From the NCBI RefSeq assembly GCF_000350225.1, contig NW_005179326.1, positions 343,957-407,956 on the forward strand: DNA of 64,000 nucleotides, read 5' to 3'. The stretch comes from Chondrus crispus (taxonomy: Eukaryota > Rhodophyta > Florideophyceae > Gigartinales > Gigartinaceae). Position numbers and translations under genes: made by a program. The notes under the pieces were generated by a model. That model did not search any database. It was not told the DNA's origin and saw nothing but the letters and a program-made list of their open reading frames with translations. Numbering within the stretch: position 1 is the stretch's first letter; every line of letters starts with the position of its first letter. Positions 48,183 to 60,158 of this stretch are shown piece after piece.

Positions 48183-51100
48183 CTACAGAACATTGCTTTG
48201 CAAGGCCCATGAAAGAGAGAGCGAGATTGCAATCGGGATGTTTGTGTTTTCGAACGATGCCGATCCCAAAGAGGCTTCATAGAAGATGTCGCTACACTCT
48301 TGATCATATGCTGTTGACGAGAGCCTTGGCAAAATGGAGCCGAAACGGCGAAGCAAGGGGGCTTCGAAAAGGTTTTCGGCGATTGCGCGACGGTTGGATC
48401 GGATGTGCCACAATGTCCAAGACAAAGATCTCAGCAGGGCAAGATTGCATGACCCGTACGAGCCGAACGAAGGGTGGAGTTTTTGTTCGTCGTATGAATG
48501 CATTTCGCACTTGAAGCATAAGCCGCTGATTTTGTTTCGAAGCTTGCATGCGCCAACAAAATGATCAGGGGAGAGGCATCGGTAGCATGCTTTTCTTATG
48601 AACTTACACGTGCTTTGGTCGTGGTCTGTATATGTCCTGGAAGAAGCCTGGCACGTCAAGCACTGTTTGGTTCCCAAGTCGATCAGGTGACGAATCAAGT
48701 TCAACATTTCGTCGGTGTCAATTGTGTGATCGAGTTGAAAGGACAATGAGGTGGGCGGCGGTAGTTTGGAAGATGGTATGGTAGGAGTTGGTGAATGGCG
48801 CGTAACAAGAGGCGTGCGTGCTTGTGCTTGAGGATGTTGACGAGATGAAGACTTGAAAAGCTTGAGACCGCTGCTGGTTGAAGGGGTTGGTGCGGAGGCC
48901 GATTTCTTGAGCGGTAGAAGTGCTGTATGGTTTGCGGCAAGAGGAGGAGGAGAAGACAGTGGAGTATGAGGTGTCTGGCTCCTTGTGTTGGAAGAGAAAT
49001 GGAGAGTACGGCGAACGGGAAGAGTATTGGGAGCTGGAGGTTGGCTTCCAATCGAAGCTTGAACGAATTCTTCCACGTCTGCAGTATTGGGTTGAGAGAG
49101 AACATGTGCAGGGATGCTGTGGTTGGAAAGCGTTTGAGGCTGTGAGAATGGGAGAAACAGAGAGGAAGGAACGGGGTCTTACTGCAAAGGTGAAGATTGA
49201 GCAATAGACATCCATGCTCGTAGTGTGTCTGGTGTCGGAAGGGGAGTTTGCGGAGTGCAGGGTCCGTTGCTAGGTTGGGTGGGAAACATAGACCTGCACA
49301 CATCGCACCAAACCGCGCACCTATCAAAGCGACAGACGCCAGAGACTTGACCGTCCATTGCCGTATACAAAGTGTCTCTCCGGCAGTCGGTTTTGTTCAA
49401 CAACCAAGTGACCATGTTGTTCCATTCCATCATATCGACATCTTTATCCGCGTTCGGTCGTCGAAGTAATGACGAGCGAAACCATCTCTCGTATTCTTCC
49501 GAATATGTGACGAAACAGAAGGCGTGCCGCCCATCCCGCCCTGCACGCCCGCTTTCTTGGACAAAGTCAACGAGACTTCTCGCTGCACCAACATGTATTG
49601 TAGCTCTTACGTCTGGAACGTCAATTCCCGTACCGAAAGCGGAGGTACAAAGCATGATTCGAAAGACATTCGACGTTTGGGCGCCATTGCTTGGAGTGGT
49701 AGTGCAATCTGTGGTTGGTTCTTCTGCTGTCCAGTCCATGTGGGCCTGATCACGAGCTGCGTCGGGGAGGCCTGCGTGGTATGCGACAGCTTCTAGAGAA
49801 ATATTTCGGTCTGCCAGTGCTTTCAGCTGTGTCTTAGATGTGCTACAAAGAGCTGAATAAATCGACATAGTTTCGGAACGGGAAAGCAAGAATACGATGA
49901 TACGATACACTCGGGGAAGCGGTTTGCTTCGTGATGCGTTTGAACAGGAGGTTATATGCTCGTTAATAAACTGAACTGTGTGTGCGATGGCTGTGGTACT
50001 TGCATTGGCGAAGTGGCCATTTCCGTCACGCGGGATATTGTCCTCCAGTGAACTATCATTGAAGTTGTGTATCACAAACTCCAAATTGCGCCGTTGCGAT
50101 GGCATCGTAAACAAGAAAGCTGTTCTGATGCCGTGCATCTCCAGAAGGATTCTCCTTTCGCAGGAGGGACTGTAGCACTTAGAAGTATGCGAGGGATTGC
50201 TTCCGGGATCACGGAAAACGACCGGCGGATTTTGTTGAGCGATGGGCGGAAGCTTGCCCACAATGCCGTGAGATGGGCCTCGTCTATAACGACGCGAGCA
50301 AGTCTATTGGCGTCGCGAAGGCGAACGATTAGTTCCGAAAATCGTTCGCTGTCTATCTTCTCCGGTGTGAAGATATACAGGTCAGAAAAGTTGTTACACC
50401 CATGTTCATTTGGTACCGTACTTGCGGTGAGGGAAACATTGGCTCCGTTCTTGACATATTCGGTCACGAAGGCCTTCAAAGGGACAATTATGATTGTCGA
50501 CTTGGTCTTCCTTTCCATGAAACACGGGAGAAGGATGCACATGGACTTTCCGGAGGCCGTAGGCATTAACACCAAACAGCTATTTAGGGAAGTACACACT
50601 GTTGCAGTGACTGCAAACTGCGTTTGGGGCATGAACTCTGCAATTTTGACCCAGTTGCCTCTTTTAGAGCACAGAGAAGAGGTTTCACAAGGTGACTGAG
50701 AATATGCAATGGTGGGTTATGGAGGGTAACACCGAAGACCGGCAGAGCGGCAATGGGGAGTGAAGGAGGACCACAGTTCGTAATGGACTGGGAGGGGGTG
50801 GAGAGATCGATGGTGCCTGGATGGGTCTCTTTTTTTGTTCCTCCGTTTTTCTTTCGCCATGTGGAATCTGGGCGTGGCTGCAAAAGGGTGGGCGGTGGAA
50901 GTTTGTGGCTTGAGCCTGTGGGGGCCTGACTGGATAGAAAGTACAGGGGTGAGGCGAACAGCTTGAGATTGCGGTGCCACTCCATCGAAACCTGGCGGTG
51001 TCTGGCGAGCGTCGTCGCTAAACAATTGGGCATCATAGTGGTGGTACGAGCATAGTGCCGATCTGCGACTGCCACTGTATGCCACTGTATGTGACGCTTG

Positions 51101-52598
51101 TTCATGACCGGCAGAAGCTTGCTCGGCGAGTATCTCGTTCATAACACTCTGCTGCGTGTTTTGGCACACGAGAGGAACCATACCACTTGCAAATTGGCGA
51201 TAGTCCCGAAAAGAAATATGATTACTGTGGGACTGGAGAGTAGAGGCAATGACGTTTCTAATTCTCGTGGGTGTAAAAAGCTTGCCCTGGTCAACAAAGA
51301 GAAAGTCCCAGTGGAACTTCATCTCAGCATCACCTTGAAGAGCTCTGATCATCTCACACTCTAGAGGGCGAATGACTGCCAAGTAAGATAGCAATCGGAA
51401 AGACGACTGCCGGTCCGGAAAGCGGTATAGGGGGCGAGTGTAGCCTAGTGCAGCACGTGATTTGGAGTAACCAGGATGAAGTATGACATCGGAACGTTGT
51501 CCAATGAATAAATTTCGCATGCAACCGTCCCCGTTGTGGATGCGGAACGTTCGTATCTCAGTGGCTCTCCCAGGAGAGCCGGATGAAAAATGTATCATGC
51601 ACAATAACAGCTCTTGTATCAGCTGACAATTTGTCAGGAAGCGAATGACCTTTGTGCGCCACATACGAAGTTCAGCGACTTGAACGAAGCGATCTTTTGA
51701 GGTGGCCACGGGTGGGCCGGACGAGGACCCGTCCGATTGTTCATTTTCACTGGGCTGTTTTGGTGCAGTAGTCGAGGCGAGAACACAAGGGGACCGAGCA
51801 ATGAAATCTTCACCTGGATTTCGAAGGGCATGAAGAAGGTGTACAAGATTCGACTGAACCCAAGACGCATGGTGTGTGAGCGAGGAGAGAAAAGAAAAGC
51901 CGGTTGTACGGTTTGAGGGGTCGTCATGCAGGGAGTTTGCAGTTGAAACAAAACCATCTGGAAGAGCAGACCCGATGAGCAGGTCTTCCGTCCATATTTT
52001 GTCAAACTTGGAATGCAATCCCCTAATAATCGTGCCGAGAAGGGGCATTGACAAGTGGTGAGACTTGATAATTCCGCATGGATCGGGCTTATGTATGGAG
52101 CAGACTTCGAAAGAGGGGGGACCCTCCTCCCGCACGGAGACGAGAGGGGGCGAGTGTATCCCTGCAGGACGGAGTTGGGAAGCATGTCAGGATAGGCCGA
52201 GACGACGGGCCTAGAGGGGCCGGCGATTTGCTTGAGGGCGAGGTCGAGCTGCGAGTGCTGGTGGAGACTGCGCTGCTCTCTTTCGCGGGCTGCAGAGCCT
52301 GGTGCGGCACCGTTGGGATGGGGTGCGTGCTGTGGTCTTCCCAGTAGGAGGCGGCGTGGTCCGAATGCAGCGATAGAAAGGCGGCGCGTACTTCGGCAGA
52401 GCGGATCAGGATGGGTGGCAGGCAAAAGTCGATCTCCGGGGATGAAGGCGGGGTGACACTTGGAGTGTCCGAGAGCTGTGACGACGCAGAATTCATCCTA
52501 GAAGAGAGAGAAACGGGAGAAGATGGATCTTCGAGAGAGGAGGGTGGAGAGGGGATTACATCCGGAATTAGACTGCTCACGATCGTCGCTTTCTGCAT
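48183..52598 (-). pseudogene. Tyrosine-recombinase-like / RecQ helicase gene, frameshifted
   Basis: Reading along the minus strand, consecutive overlapping frames carry one large protein. An N-terminal Ser/Pro-rich part (from ATG 52598) leads to a domain with SSGSPGRATEIRTFR, GYSKSR, FTPTRIRN, SFRDYRQFA, AGHEQASHT and then RHYAR: the R..K..xxR..H..Y series of a tyrosine recombinase. A RecQ helicase follows, with LMPTASGKSM, RVVIDEAHL, LLSATVPP, CTSAFGTGIDVPDVR, VQESGRAGRDG and the zinc motif CRR...C...CDVC. A final cysteine cluster CLTCQ...CYRC...CFKC is close to the 3' end. At least three frame changes (about 52100, 51080, 50170) and a stop at 49179 break it. RecQ helicases with such N-terminal regions are known from fungal subtelomeric and mobile elements. 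Confidence 0.75.
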
Positions 52599-52719
52599 GA
52601 TTGAGAGGTGTAGAAAGCGAGCTATCTGTGTGATCCAACCTCAAATGACTACCACCACCGCGGTGAAAACTATTCCCGCATCGGCGTTCCACCCAGCCCT
52701 TCCCCACGATCAAAATCAT

Positions 52720-53830
52720 GACCTAATCCCTTTAATCCCTTAATCTCCCGAATCCCTTAATCCAGCAAATCTCCAAATCCTTCTAATCCCTTACTCCCCG
52801 CTAATCCGCTAATCCTGCTAATCCCTTAATCCCCTAAATCCCGCGAATCCCGCGAATCCCTTAACTAAGAAGTATACAAGTTTAAAAGCAGAGCAGTATA
52901 GAAGTACGAAAGCAGAGAAGAATAGAAGAATGGAAGTTTAGAAGTATAAGAGTATGATAGTATAGAAGAGTAAGAAGTATAAAAGTATAGAAGTTTAGAA
53001 GCAGAGAAGCAGAGAAGTTTGAAAGCAGAAAAGTGTAGAAGTATAGAAGCAGAGAAGTTTAAAAGCAGAGAAGTATGGAAGTTTAGAAGAATGGAAGTAT
53101 ATAAGTTTAGAAGCAGAGAAGTTTCGACACAGAAAAGCAGAGAAGTTTAAAAACAGAGATGTATAGAAGCACAGAGGCAGAGGAGTTTGAATGCAGAGAA
53201 TTATGGAAGTATAGAAGTTTAAAAGCAGAGCGGTATAGAAGTATAGAAGCAGAAGTTTAAAAGCAGAGCGGGAAGAGGACGTATATACTATAGATTAGGG
53301 CATTAGGTGGTTAGGGGTGGTTAGGAGGGTTAGGGGTGGTGAGGAGTGGTTAGGAGATTAGGAGGGTTAGTAGGTTATGTGGCGAGGTGGATTAAGGGGT
53401 TATGTGATTAGGTGCTTAGTGGTTATGTGATTACGTGGTTATGTGATTTTGTGCTGAGGAGATTACGTGATTACGTGCTTACGTGCTTACGTGATTATGT
53501 GATTACATGCTTACATGCTTAGTGTGCTGAAGTGCTTACATGCTTAGGTGCTTAGGTGCCTAGGTGCTTACGTGCTTAGGTGGGGATGATGTACTTAGGT
53601 TTACTTTTGTGTACTTATGGACTTAGGATGCTTCGGTACTTAGGTGAGGGGGTGGGCTTAGGCTGGTGGGCTTAGGTTGGGAGGTGGGCTTAGGTTATGG
53701 TTGTGGGCTGAGGGTTGTGGGCTTAGGTTGGGAAGTGGGCTTAGGTTGTTGTTGCTGGGCTTAGGCTGGTGGGCTTAGGTTGTACGGATGGGCTTAGGCT
53801 ACGGGGATGGCGACAATAAATACCTATGGG
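52720..53830. repeat. Degenerate short tandem repeats, changing unit
   Basis: A graded series of low-complexity blocks. 52720-52865: TAATCCCTT/AATCCCG units. 52868-53275: AGCAGAGAAGTTTAGAAGTATAGAAG units. 53290-53420: GGTTAGGGGTGGTTAGGAGG units, similar to TTAGGG. 53400-53580: GTGATTACGTGCTTACGTG units. 53580-53830: GGTGGGCTTAGGTTGGGA units. The plus strand is purine/G-rich from 52868 onward. Nothing coding. Lies just beyond the 5' end of the RecQ-like gene. Confidence 0.85.
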
Positions 53831-54239
53831 GACGGCAGTGAAATCCAATCCAGTGTAAGCAGTGCAGTTTGTGGTCCCAGTGTCCCAGTTGTCCGAGTTA
53901 GTGGCTGACAGTGTCTGTAGTTGCGAGTTCGATTCTAAGTCCGGTCCGAGTCCGATTGTGGGGGCCCTGTAAGGAGCAAGTTGACTGACTGAAGCGGGGA
54001 GTGTGCCACGTAACGACGGTGTGGTTTAGAGTAAGCTTTCTTTCTGTAAATTGCGCAGATGTTGTTTTGTCATAAGTTTCTGACGGCGTTACGAGATTAA
54101 TTTACTAATTTCTACTGTATGATCAACTGGAAACAGCGCTTGATGCGCAATTTACACCATTGCCGAAAGGGTGAAAACAAACCTGTACGGTGTGGGGTGT
54201 ACTGTAATCAGCTCTTCCGCTTCAATACTCAATTTCTTC

Positions 54240-54372
54240 TTTTTTTATTTTTTATTTTTATTGTCACCCACCCACCCGCCGCTGCCGCCCCCGCCCGCTG
54301 TCCGCACATCACCCCGCACCCCACCGTCCCGTCCCGTCCCGCCTCACCGCGCCGCGCCGCGCCCCACTCTAC
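54240..54372. other. Low-complexity C-rich flank of the assembly gap
   Basis: A T-run followed by CCCACCC and CGTCCCGTCCCGTCCC, GCGCCGCGCCGCGCC runs leads into the gap; such sequence is a common cause of assembly breaks. Confidence 0.6.
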
Positions 54373-54550
54373 NNNNNNNNNNNNNNNNNNNNNNNNNNNN
54401 NNNNNNNNNNNNNNNNNNNNNNNNNNNNNNNNNNNNNNNNNNNNNNNNNNNNNNNNNNNNNNNNNNNNNNNNNNNNNNNNNNNNNNNNNNNNNNNNNNNN
54501 NNNNNNNNNNNNNNNNNNNNNNNNNNNNNNNNNNNNNNNNNNNNNNNNNN
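54373..54550. other. Assembly gap, 178 N
   Basis: An uninterrupted run of N; true length unknown. Open frames that cross it are meaningless. Confidence 0.99.
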
Positions 54551-55677
54551 GGCAGGCAGGCCAAATGGCACGCCCACCCCATCGCTTCTGCCCCCCTCCC
54601 CCTCGGCGCCACCCCCCCTCTCCTCTCATTCTTCTCGCGTCCCTATTTCCATCCTCCCCTCTCACTGAACTGAACTAACCAACTTTGTACTACTGTACCA
54701 TTCTTCTCGCGTCCCTAATTCCGTCCCCGTCCCCGCCACCCCTCTCTCTCTCATTCTTCTCGCGTTCCGATTTCCGTCCTCCCCTCTCACTCAACTAACC
54801 AACTCTGTACTACTGTACCCTTCTTCAAAATTACCGCGACCTACCCCGCCGCCGCCGTCGGACATCAGGTGCCGATGAATCGCATTTTGAAAGCAAGCAC
54901 GAACAAACGAAATGCACTGCGCGTAATTCGGTTTCCTCCTCCGGTTCGGTTGTGAGCGTGGATATTTTGGGGAATGTTGTCGGGGCGCGAACGGTTGACG
55001 CCGAGAAGGAGAAAGTGGCTAAAACGCGTTAGACTTGAAGGGAAGGGAATGTCATGTCATCATAGGAGGCAGAAATCCGCAGTCGGTCATTGCATCGGAG
55101 CGGAACCTGGGGCAGCTTTATCGAGTCTCTGCGCTACGGCGTTCAAGTGGTTTCTGTTTTTTTTGGTTTGGTTATCGCCTCAAACCCAAAACTGAACCAT
55201 CCATCCATCATACTTCAACATGTCGCAGTTGGCTTTTTTGGTAGACGTGACACAGAAGAGACAGATTGTGCAACAACTGAATCATAGAAAATGAGGAACT
55301 TGTCTGAAGAAGGCAATCACCACCTGGGAATCTGTTGTCAAGGGCAGGGCTGGCTCAAAGAAGACGGGAGATGCATGACTGAGAGATGGGCGTCTAACAA
55401 GCGTGAAAATGCTCGTTTCTCCAATGCGTTGGAGAAGCAGCTCTTCAGCTACAGATTGGATGAAGCGTGTGAACCGCGTGAGCGTTGGTGCAGTTACGTG
55501 TAATCGCACAGGAGCGGTCGCGTTGTTGCCTGTACAGTACTGAAAATTTTCCGATGTGTAGAGCCTGTCGTCCCGCGCCGTCGCCGTAGCCGTTATCGCT
55601 TTCGTCGTCGACTAACTTACTGCGCATCAATTTTGAAGAGAAAGGAGTTTACGAGTTGGTGAGTCTGAGCTGCCACG
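54551..55677. other. Intergenic with a ~125-bp direct duplication
   Basis: TCTCATTCTTCTCGCG...CCAACTTTGTACTACTGTACC (from about 54624) recurs from about 54750 with a few changes. No gene recognised; the 55291-55503 frame has no known features. The stretch just before 55678 may be the former promoter of the MRE11 copy. Confidence 0.45.
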
Positions 55678-57238
55678 ATGACATCATCCGCACCGTCGTC
55701 CAGTGACGTCATTAGGATTATCATCTCCACGGATAACCACTTGGGCTACCTGGAAGAGGATCCTGTTCGCGGCGATGACTCCTTTCGCAGTTTTGAAGAA
55801 GTCCTGCAACTGGCCACTGCCAACAAAGTCGACATGCTCTTACTCGGCGGGGATCTATAGCACGACAACAGCCCCTCTCGCAGTACCATGTTGAAAACAA
55901 TTCGTCTTCTTCGCCAGCACTGTCTGTCTTCCGACGGTGAAATCCTTCTCGAAGTGCGCTCCAACCCTGTTGCTCTCCCTGCCGCTGTCAATTCCATGGA
56001 TCCCTGTGTTGCCGTTTCCCTGCCAGTATTTGTCATTCATGGAGGGCATGACCAACCCACAGTCGAAACAGGAACAGGCCGTGCACGTGCAGCCCCTACT
56101 TCCCCTCTTCATCTTCTCGCACAGGCTGGACTTGTGACATATTTCGGTCAATCGCCGTGCTCCACAAACATTGAGGTTGCCCCGATCCTCTTGCAGAAAG
56201 GACAAAAACGTTGGCGCTGTACGGCTTGGGAAATGTAAGTGATGAAGTACTGCGTGAGAAGGGGGTGAAATGACTTGGTCCACAACTGCAGCAACAGCGC
56301 CATTTGCATTTGCATTTGGATGTGGAGGGATGCCATAAAGACGTTGATGAACTCAACGACCGTGTACCCTGGTTTAATGTGTTTGTGCTTCACCAGAACT
56401 GCGCTACCGGCAGATCGTCGACGAGGGGCATTCCAGACATCGTATTGCCAGCCTGGCTTAATTACGTAGTCTTGGGGCACGAACACGAGAGCAAGCCTGA
56501 CGTCAGGCGATCGAAACCAGTAATCGTGCAACCAGGCTCCACAGTTGCCACTTCACTGTCCGCGAGAGAGGCCAAGCAGAAGCATGCAATTTTACTCGAG
56601 ATACACAAAGAACAACTCGTCAACCATGTCCCCATCCCACTGTACACAGTGCGAAATCTCCACGTTGAAGATATTATTCTTTCGGCACAGTCAGGGTTGT
56701 CCCAGACAGATCCGGAGGGGCTGAACAACTTTTGGAGGATACTGTCAACGACATCATCGAGAGACAGCAGGCTTTCTTTGATCGGGTCGTAGCGATCTTT
56801 CGAGGTCGTCGTGGCGCTCCCAAAGACGTGGTGGTCCATGGAGTGCGGTATTCCCCACGTTCTTTCTATACCGAAAAACTTTGCTCCATAGTCCGGCAAC
56901 CACTCATCATACTGCGAGTAGAAACAACCGGCAAATGGCAACTGCCCAATCCCACAACATTTGGTCAGACTTACATTGGTCGAGTAGCATCACCGGGAGA
57001 TATGCTACAGTGTTACAGAAGCGAGAAGGAGAACAAACTGAGAAGACAAAATGCAAAGGCCCCATTCCAGAGGAAGGCATCTGCGATGGCGAGCCAAGAC
57101 GAGGAGGGCCTTCCTCGCAGTCGTCGCCGCGGCGCAGAAATTGTCATCGTGATAAGTGATGAAGAGGAAAACACGCCCTTTTCCGTGGGCGTGAGCGAAG
57201 CTTTCCGTAGAAAGCCTTCGCCTGGAACAGCTGAATGA
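55678..57238 (+). pseudogene. MRE11: MRE11 nuclease pseudogene
   Basis: Copy of MRE11, the Mn-dependent nuclease of the MRE11-RAD50 DNA-break repair complex. From [19 protein letters not shown] and LLLGGDL (phosphoesterase motifs I and II), then TAG directly after GGDL, then HDNSPSR, LPVFVIHGGHDQPT, AGLVTYFGQS and VAPILLQKGQ in the same frame. Two further frames carry WFNVFVLHQN, VVLGHEHESKP, VQPGSTVATSLS and finally PLIILRVETTGKW, TFGQTYIGRVASP. Beyond the stop and frameshifts, the motif III GNHD reads GGHD, losing a catalytic/metal-site residue. All domains are present in order, so it is a full-length copy decayed in place or by duplication. Not functional as read. Confidence 0.88.
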
Positions 57239-57773
57239 CAACCAGATCGAGATTATCAAGCGACCCATCAAGCGATTGCTCTTCGCGCGTTTGCCCGCCT
57301 TTTTTTGCTCGTGGAGACGACGACGACGCCGCTGCAGCACTTTCATATCTGTCTGTCTCACTCAGTTTTCAGTCAATTTTTTTACGCTGTCTTGCAGAAC
57401 CGAGTTCTGAAAAGGACGAGGGAGGCGAAGGCGCACACGTTGTGGGAAATTCCCATGTCCAGTAGGACGAAAACAGCGGAGCAGAATGCGTAGCAAGTCA
57501 TTTGAGAAACTGTTCTACACTACTGTACGAAACTGAGGACAACATATGTGTTGCGTGTCATGAACGGCATTGTATTGTACACGATGCTAATCGCAGGCTT
57601 GCGGTATTTCGGGTACTGTTCCCGGATGTCTATATAACAAGCGAAGCCAAAGCCCTAGTAGACCTAAAACCTTACGACGATTGCTTTATTTCCAGCTCAC
57701 CATCCAACCTATCTCATTGTCCGCGCTGGCGAGCTGCACACACCGTTCGTGTGCAGTATTTTTTTGGGGAATG
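57239..57773. other. Intergenic, nothing recognised
   Basis: Between the MRE11 pseudogene and the 3' end of the recombinase ORF. Short frames only. May contain one boundary of the Crypton-like element, but no boundary could be identified. Confidence 0.35.
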
Positions 57774-59657
57774 CTACGCAAAAAAACCGGAGATGTCATG
57801 GTCATCTCCCTTTTTCGCGTGATCCTCCACGTCGGCAGCACCAGTGGCTACGGCAAGTGCGCGGACTAGACTCCTTGCCGTGTCCACGAAATCGGTATGG
57901 TCAATACCGACGTAAGTCGATCGCAACTGTTCGGCGCTGGTGTTCATTTGCTGCGCCATAATGTCGAGGAAAGCAGCTTCGGTGAGAGTTGGAAAGATTT
58001 TCTTTTCGCGAAACGACTTCATCATCATGGTGCCATTGTTACTTCGCAGGGTCATAACAGTGCAATCCACCAACGTAGGCTCAGAGACACTCAAAAACCG
58101 CTTGAATGTCTTGGTAATTTGGGGAGAACGCAACTCGACACCACTCTCCGAATGGACAATGAGGGGTTTGTTCGACATGTCGCTCTCGTCAAGGCGTGCG
58201 GCCTTCAAAATTTGAGGACGGACAACAGCACAGTGAAACTTAATATACGGCAATATGTACCCAGGAAAAAGAACATAGGGCATCGCCAGGCTGCGGCGAG
58301 TCTTCTCCCGCACAGTGCGCAATTCCAGAAACCCTTTAACTCTCGCCATCTCCGACATGTCGGCCAGGTCGCTGTCTGAGGGAACCTGCAGTTGGGTATA
58401 TACTTGCGGACGCTGTCCACCGCCGGTCAGGACCAAAACGTTGATAATGTTAATGCACCATTTGTTTTTGAGGCGGCCATCTGCAAACATTGTCTCTGTG
58501 GCGGAATCCTCACCTAAATCCGCCCGGAAATCGTCGAATGACGTCATGATATCGTCCAGGGACTTTCGAATTCTTTGCTTACATCTCCGAAAGTCGTCGG
58601 GCAAAAATAAAGCGGCGCGCTCCACTCTGTCATCAATCACTTGGCGATCTGTCGTTCTTTGGCGTCCCAATGCCTTTTGCACGTTGTATATCGCGCGGAG
58701 ATGTATCCGCGAACGTTCAGCATCAGCTCCCAAGATTGCGTCCCTCCCCTCAAAGTAAATTTTTTCGTGCTCCGCCACTTTCTTCAGGCAGAAAACTTTC
58801 GTCATGACAGTTGTACATACAGTACGAATGTGGTAGTGCGAAACTAGTAGTTCTACTGTGCTCCGGTCGCAAATAGTCGTGAAGAGCACGCCGGACTCCC
58901 ACATCGATTCAACCTCAACGTTTTGACACATGACGGCCAAGGGCAGCAACTGCCCTGCCGCCATGCACACTTGCTTCCAGGAACCATTCTTACCGCCTCC
59001 TGCAATTTTTGGCTCATACTCCAAATGGAATATTTCAGCGAGGTCGTCATTATTTTTTTCAGAGACTGGCACTGATTTGTAGGCGGGACGGCCTTGTCCA
59101 ACTACTGTCTGTGTCTGGAGGGTAGCTTCCTGCGATGAGAAGAAATTCGGATCACACCGTACCAGGCTGTGGAGAGTGCAAGCCCAGTCATCTTCAGTTG
59201 ACAAATCTAAAGCTCCAATTGTTCCTGACATAGGTGCGCCCTTTCTACGGCGATTGCGGCCTCCACTGACACCGACGGATCGCATTTGAGGACGCACGCG
59301 CGAGACTCTTGCGGCCAAGACATCTGAATGTTGCTTCTGAACCGCCTCTATGTCAATTCGTGCCGTTTTGAACCGGGGGGGGCCTTTCTGCGTGTTGTCA
59401 TCGTCATTTTCGGAACACACGGGGCTGTCGTCTGCAAATAAGGGAGGGGGGGAATGGTGGCTGCACTGTGACGCAGGGCTTCTGGCTGGAGAGGTGTGAC
59501 TGGAGAACACAGGTCCGGTTGACAGGAGCTCTGTGCGTGGGGTGTAACGTCCTCTGCCGTGCGTTCCACACGGTTTTTGTTTGTGGCTTTTTTTGCCTTT
59601 TTGTTTTTTTGCGAAGCTTTTTCCCTTCGGATGTGAGCTGGGCACTTTCCGATCCAT
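57774..59657 (-). CDS. Crypton-like tyrosine recombinase
   Basis: 627 residues from ATG. A basic Lys-rich N-terminus (KKQKGKKSHKQK) and a Pro/Ser-rich stretch lead to a second basic patch (GGRNRRRKG). The C-terminal half has the series expected for a tyrosine recombinase: Arg416 in LTGGGQRPQVYTQL, Lys452 in REKTRRSLAMPYV, Arg538 in VMTLRSNNGT and Tyr582 in QMNTSAEQLRSTYV, in that order and spacing. The His of the usual HxxR box is replaced by Met. This catalytic set and the lack of reverse transcriptase point to a Crypton-type DNA element that moves as a circle. Uninterrupted frame, probably recent. The other reading, a DIRS-type recombinase separated from its polymerase, cannot be excluded. 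Confidence 0.6.
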   Translation of the reverse strand: MDRKVPSSHPKGKSFAKKQKGKKSHKQKPCGTHGRGRYTPRTELLSTGPVFSSHTSPARSPASQCSHHSPPPLFADDSPVCSENDDDNTQKGPPRFKTARIDIEAVQKQHSDVLAARVSRVRPQMRSVGVSGGRNRRRKGAPMSGTIGALDLSTEDDWACTLHSLVRCDPNFFSSQEATLQTQTVVGQGRPAYKSVPVSEKNNDDLAEIFHLEYEPKIAGGGKNGSWKQVCMAAGQLLPLAVMCQNVEVESMWESGVLFTTICDRSTVELLVSHYHIRTVCTTVMTKVFCLKKVAEHEKIYFEGRDAILGADAERSRIHLRAIYNVQKALGRQRTTDRQVIDDRVERAALFLPDDFRRCKQRIRKSLDDIMTSFDDFRADLGEDSATETMFADGRLKNKWCINIINVLVLTGGGQRPQVYTQLQVPSDSDLADMSEMARVKGFLELRTVREKTRRSLAMPYVLFPGYILPYIKFHCAVVRPQILKAARLDESDMSNKPLIVHSESGVELRSPQITKTFKRFLSVSEPTLVDCTVMTLRSNNGTMMMKSFREKKIFPTLTEAAFLDIMAQQMNTSAEQLRSTYVGIDHTDFVDTARSLVRALAVATGAADVEDHAKKGDDHDISGFFA

Positions 59658-60158
59658 TCGCAGCCTCTCTTTTGCGACCCATGTTCAAGTAATGTGCGGG
59701 ATGATGGGAAAAAAGTTGGTGTGGAGACAGGCCGGAAAGTGGATCAGGGGGTGTGAAGGGGGGGTGGTGGTGGTGGTGGAACGGCGTTAAAGTACAAAGG
59801 ATAAGGAGCTGCAAGTGGTAGGGCATATAGAGTACACGCGGGATTAATGCAGTGAAAGGCCGCAGAGCTGGTCGGGGTCGCCAGGGAAAAGGGCGGGCAT
59901 TTTTGAAAGCAGTGGGATTGTGCACCCACAGCAGTCTTAGAAGTCACCCAGCCACCGTCATGCTACAGATACACTACTTGTAGTGAGAAAATAAAGCAGC
60001 ACGCGACTTGTTGCCGCGATGGAGCCAGCAGATGCCACGCTTGTAAACTTTGATCGCTCATCGTCGTGGCCGCACGAGCTGGCCACCGTAACATTAGTAC
60101 GTGATCCGTATGATCTGTCTCTACCCGACGGTACACTACTCCCATTCCCAGCCATGTA
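59658..60158. other. Intergenic, up to the 5' LTR
   Basis: Contains a G-rich simple repeat (GGGGGGTGGTGGTGGTGGTG near 59760) upstream of the recombinase and otherwise no recognised feature. Confidence 0.4.

Noticed and set aside
54119..54673. Open frames crossing the N run
   Set aside because: They depend on unknown bases; the real sequence of the gap is not known.
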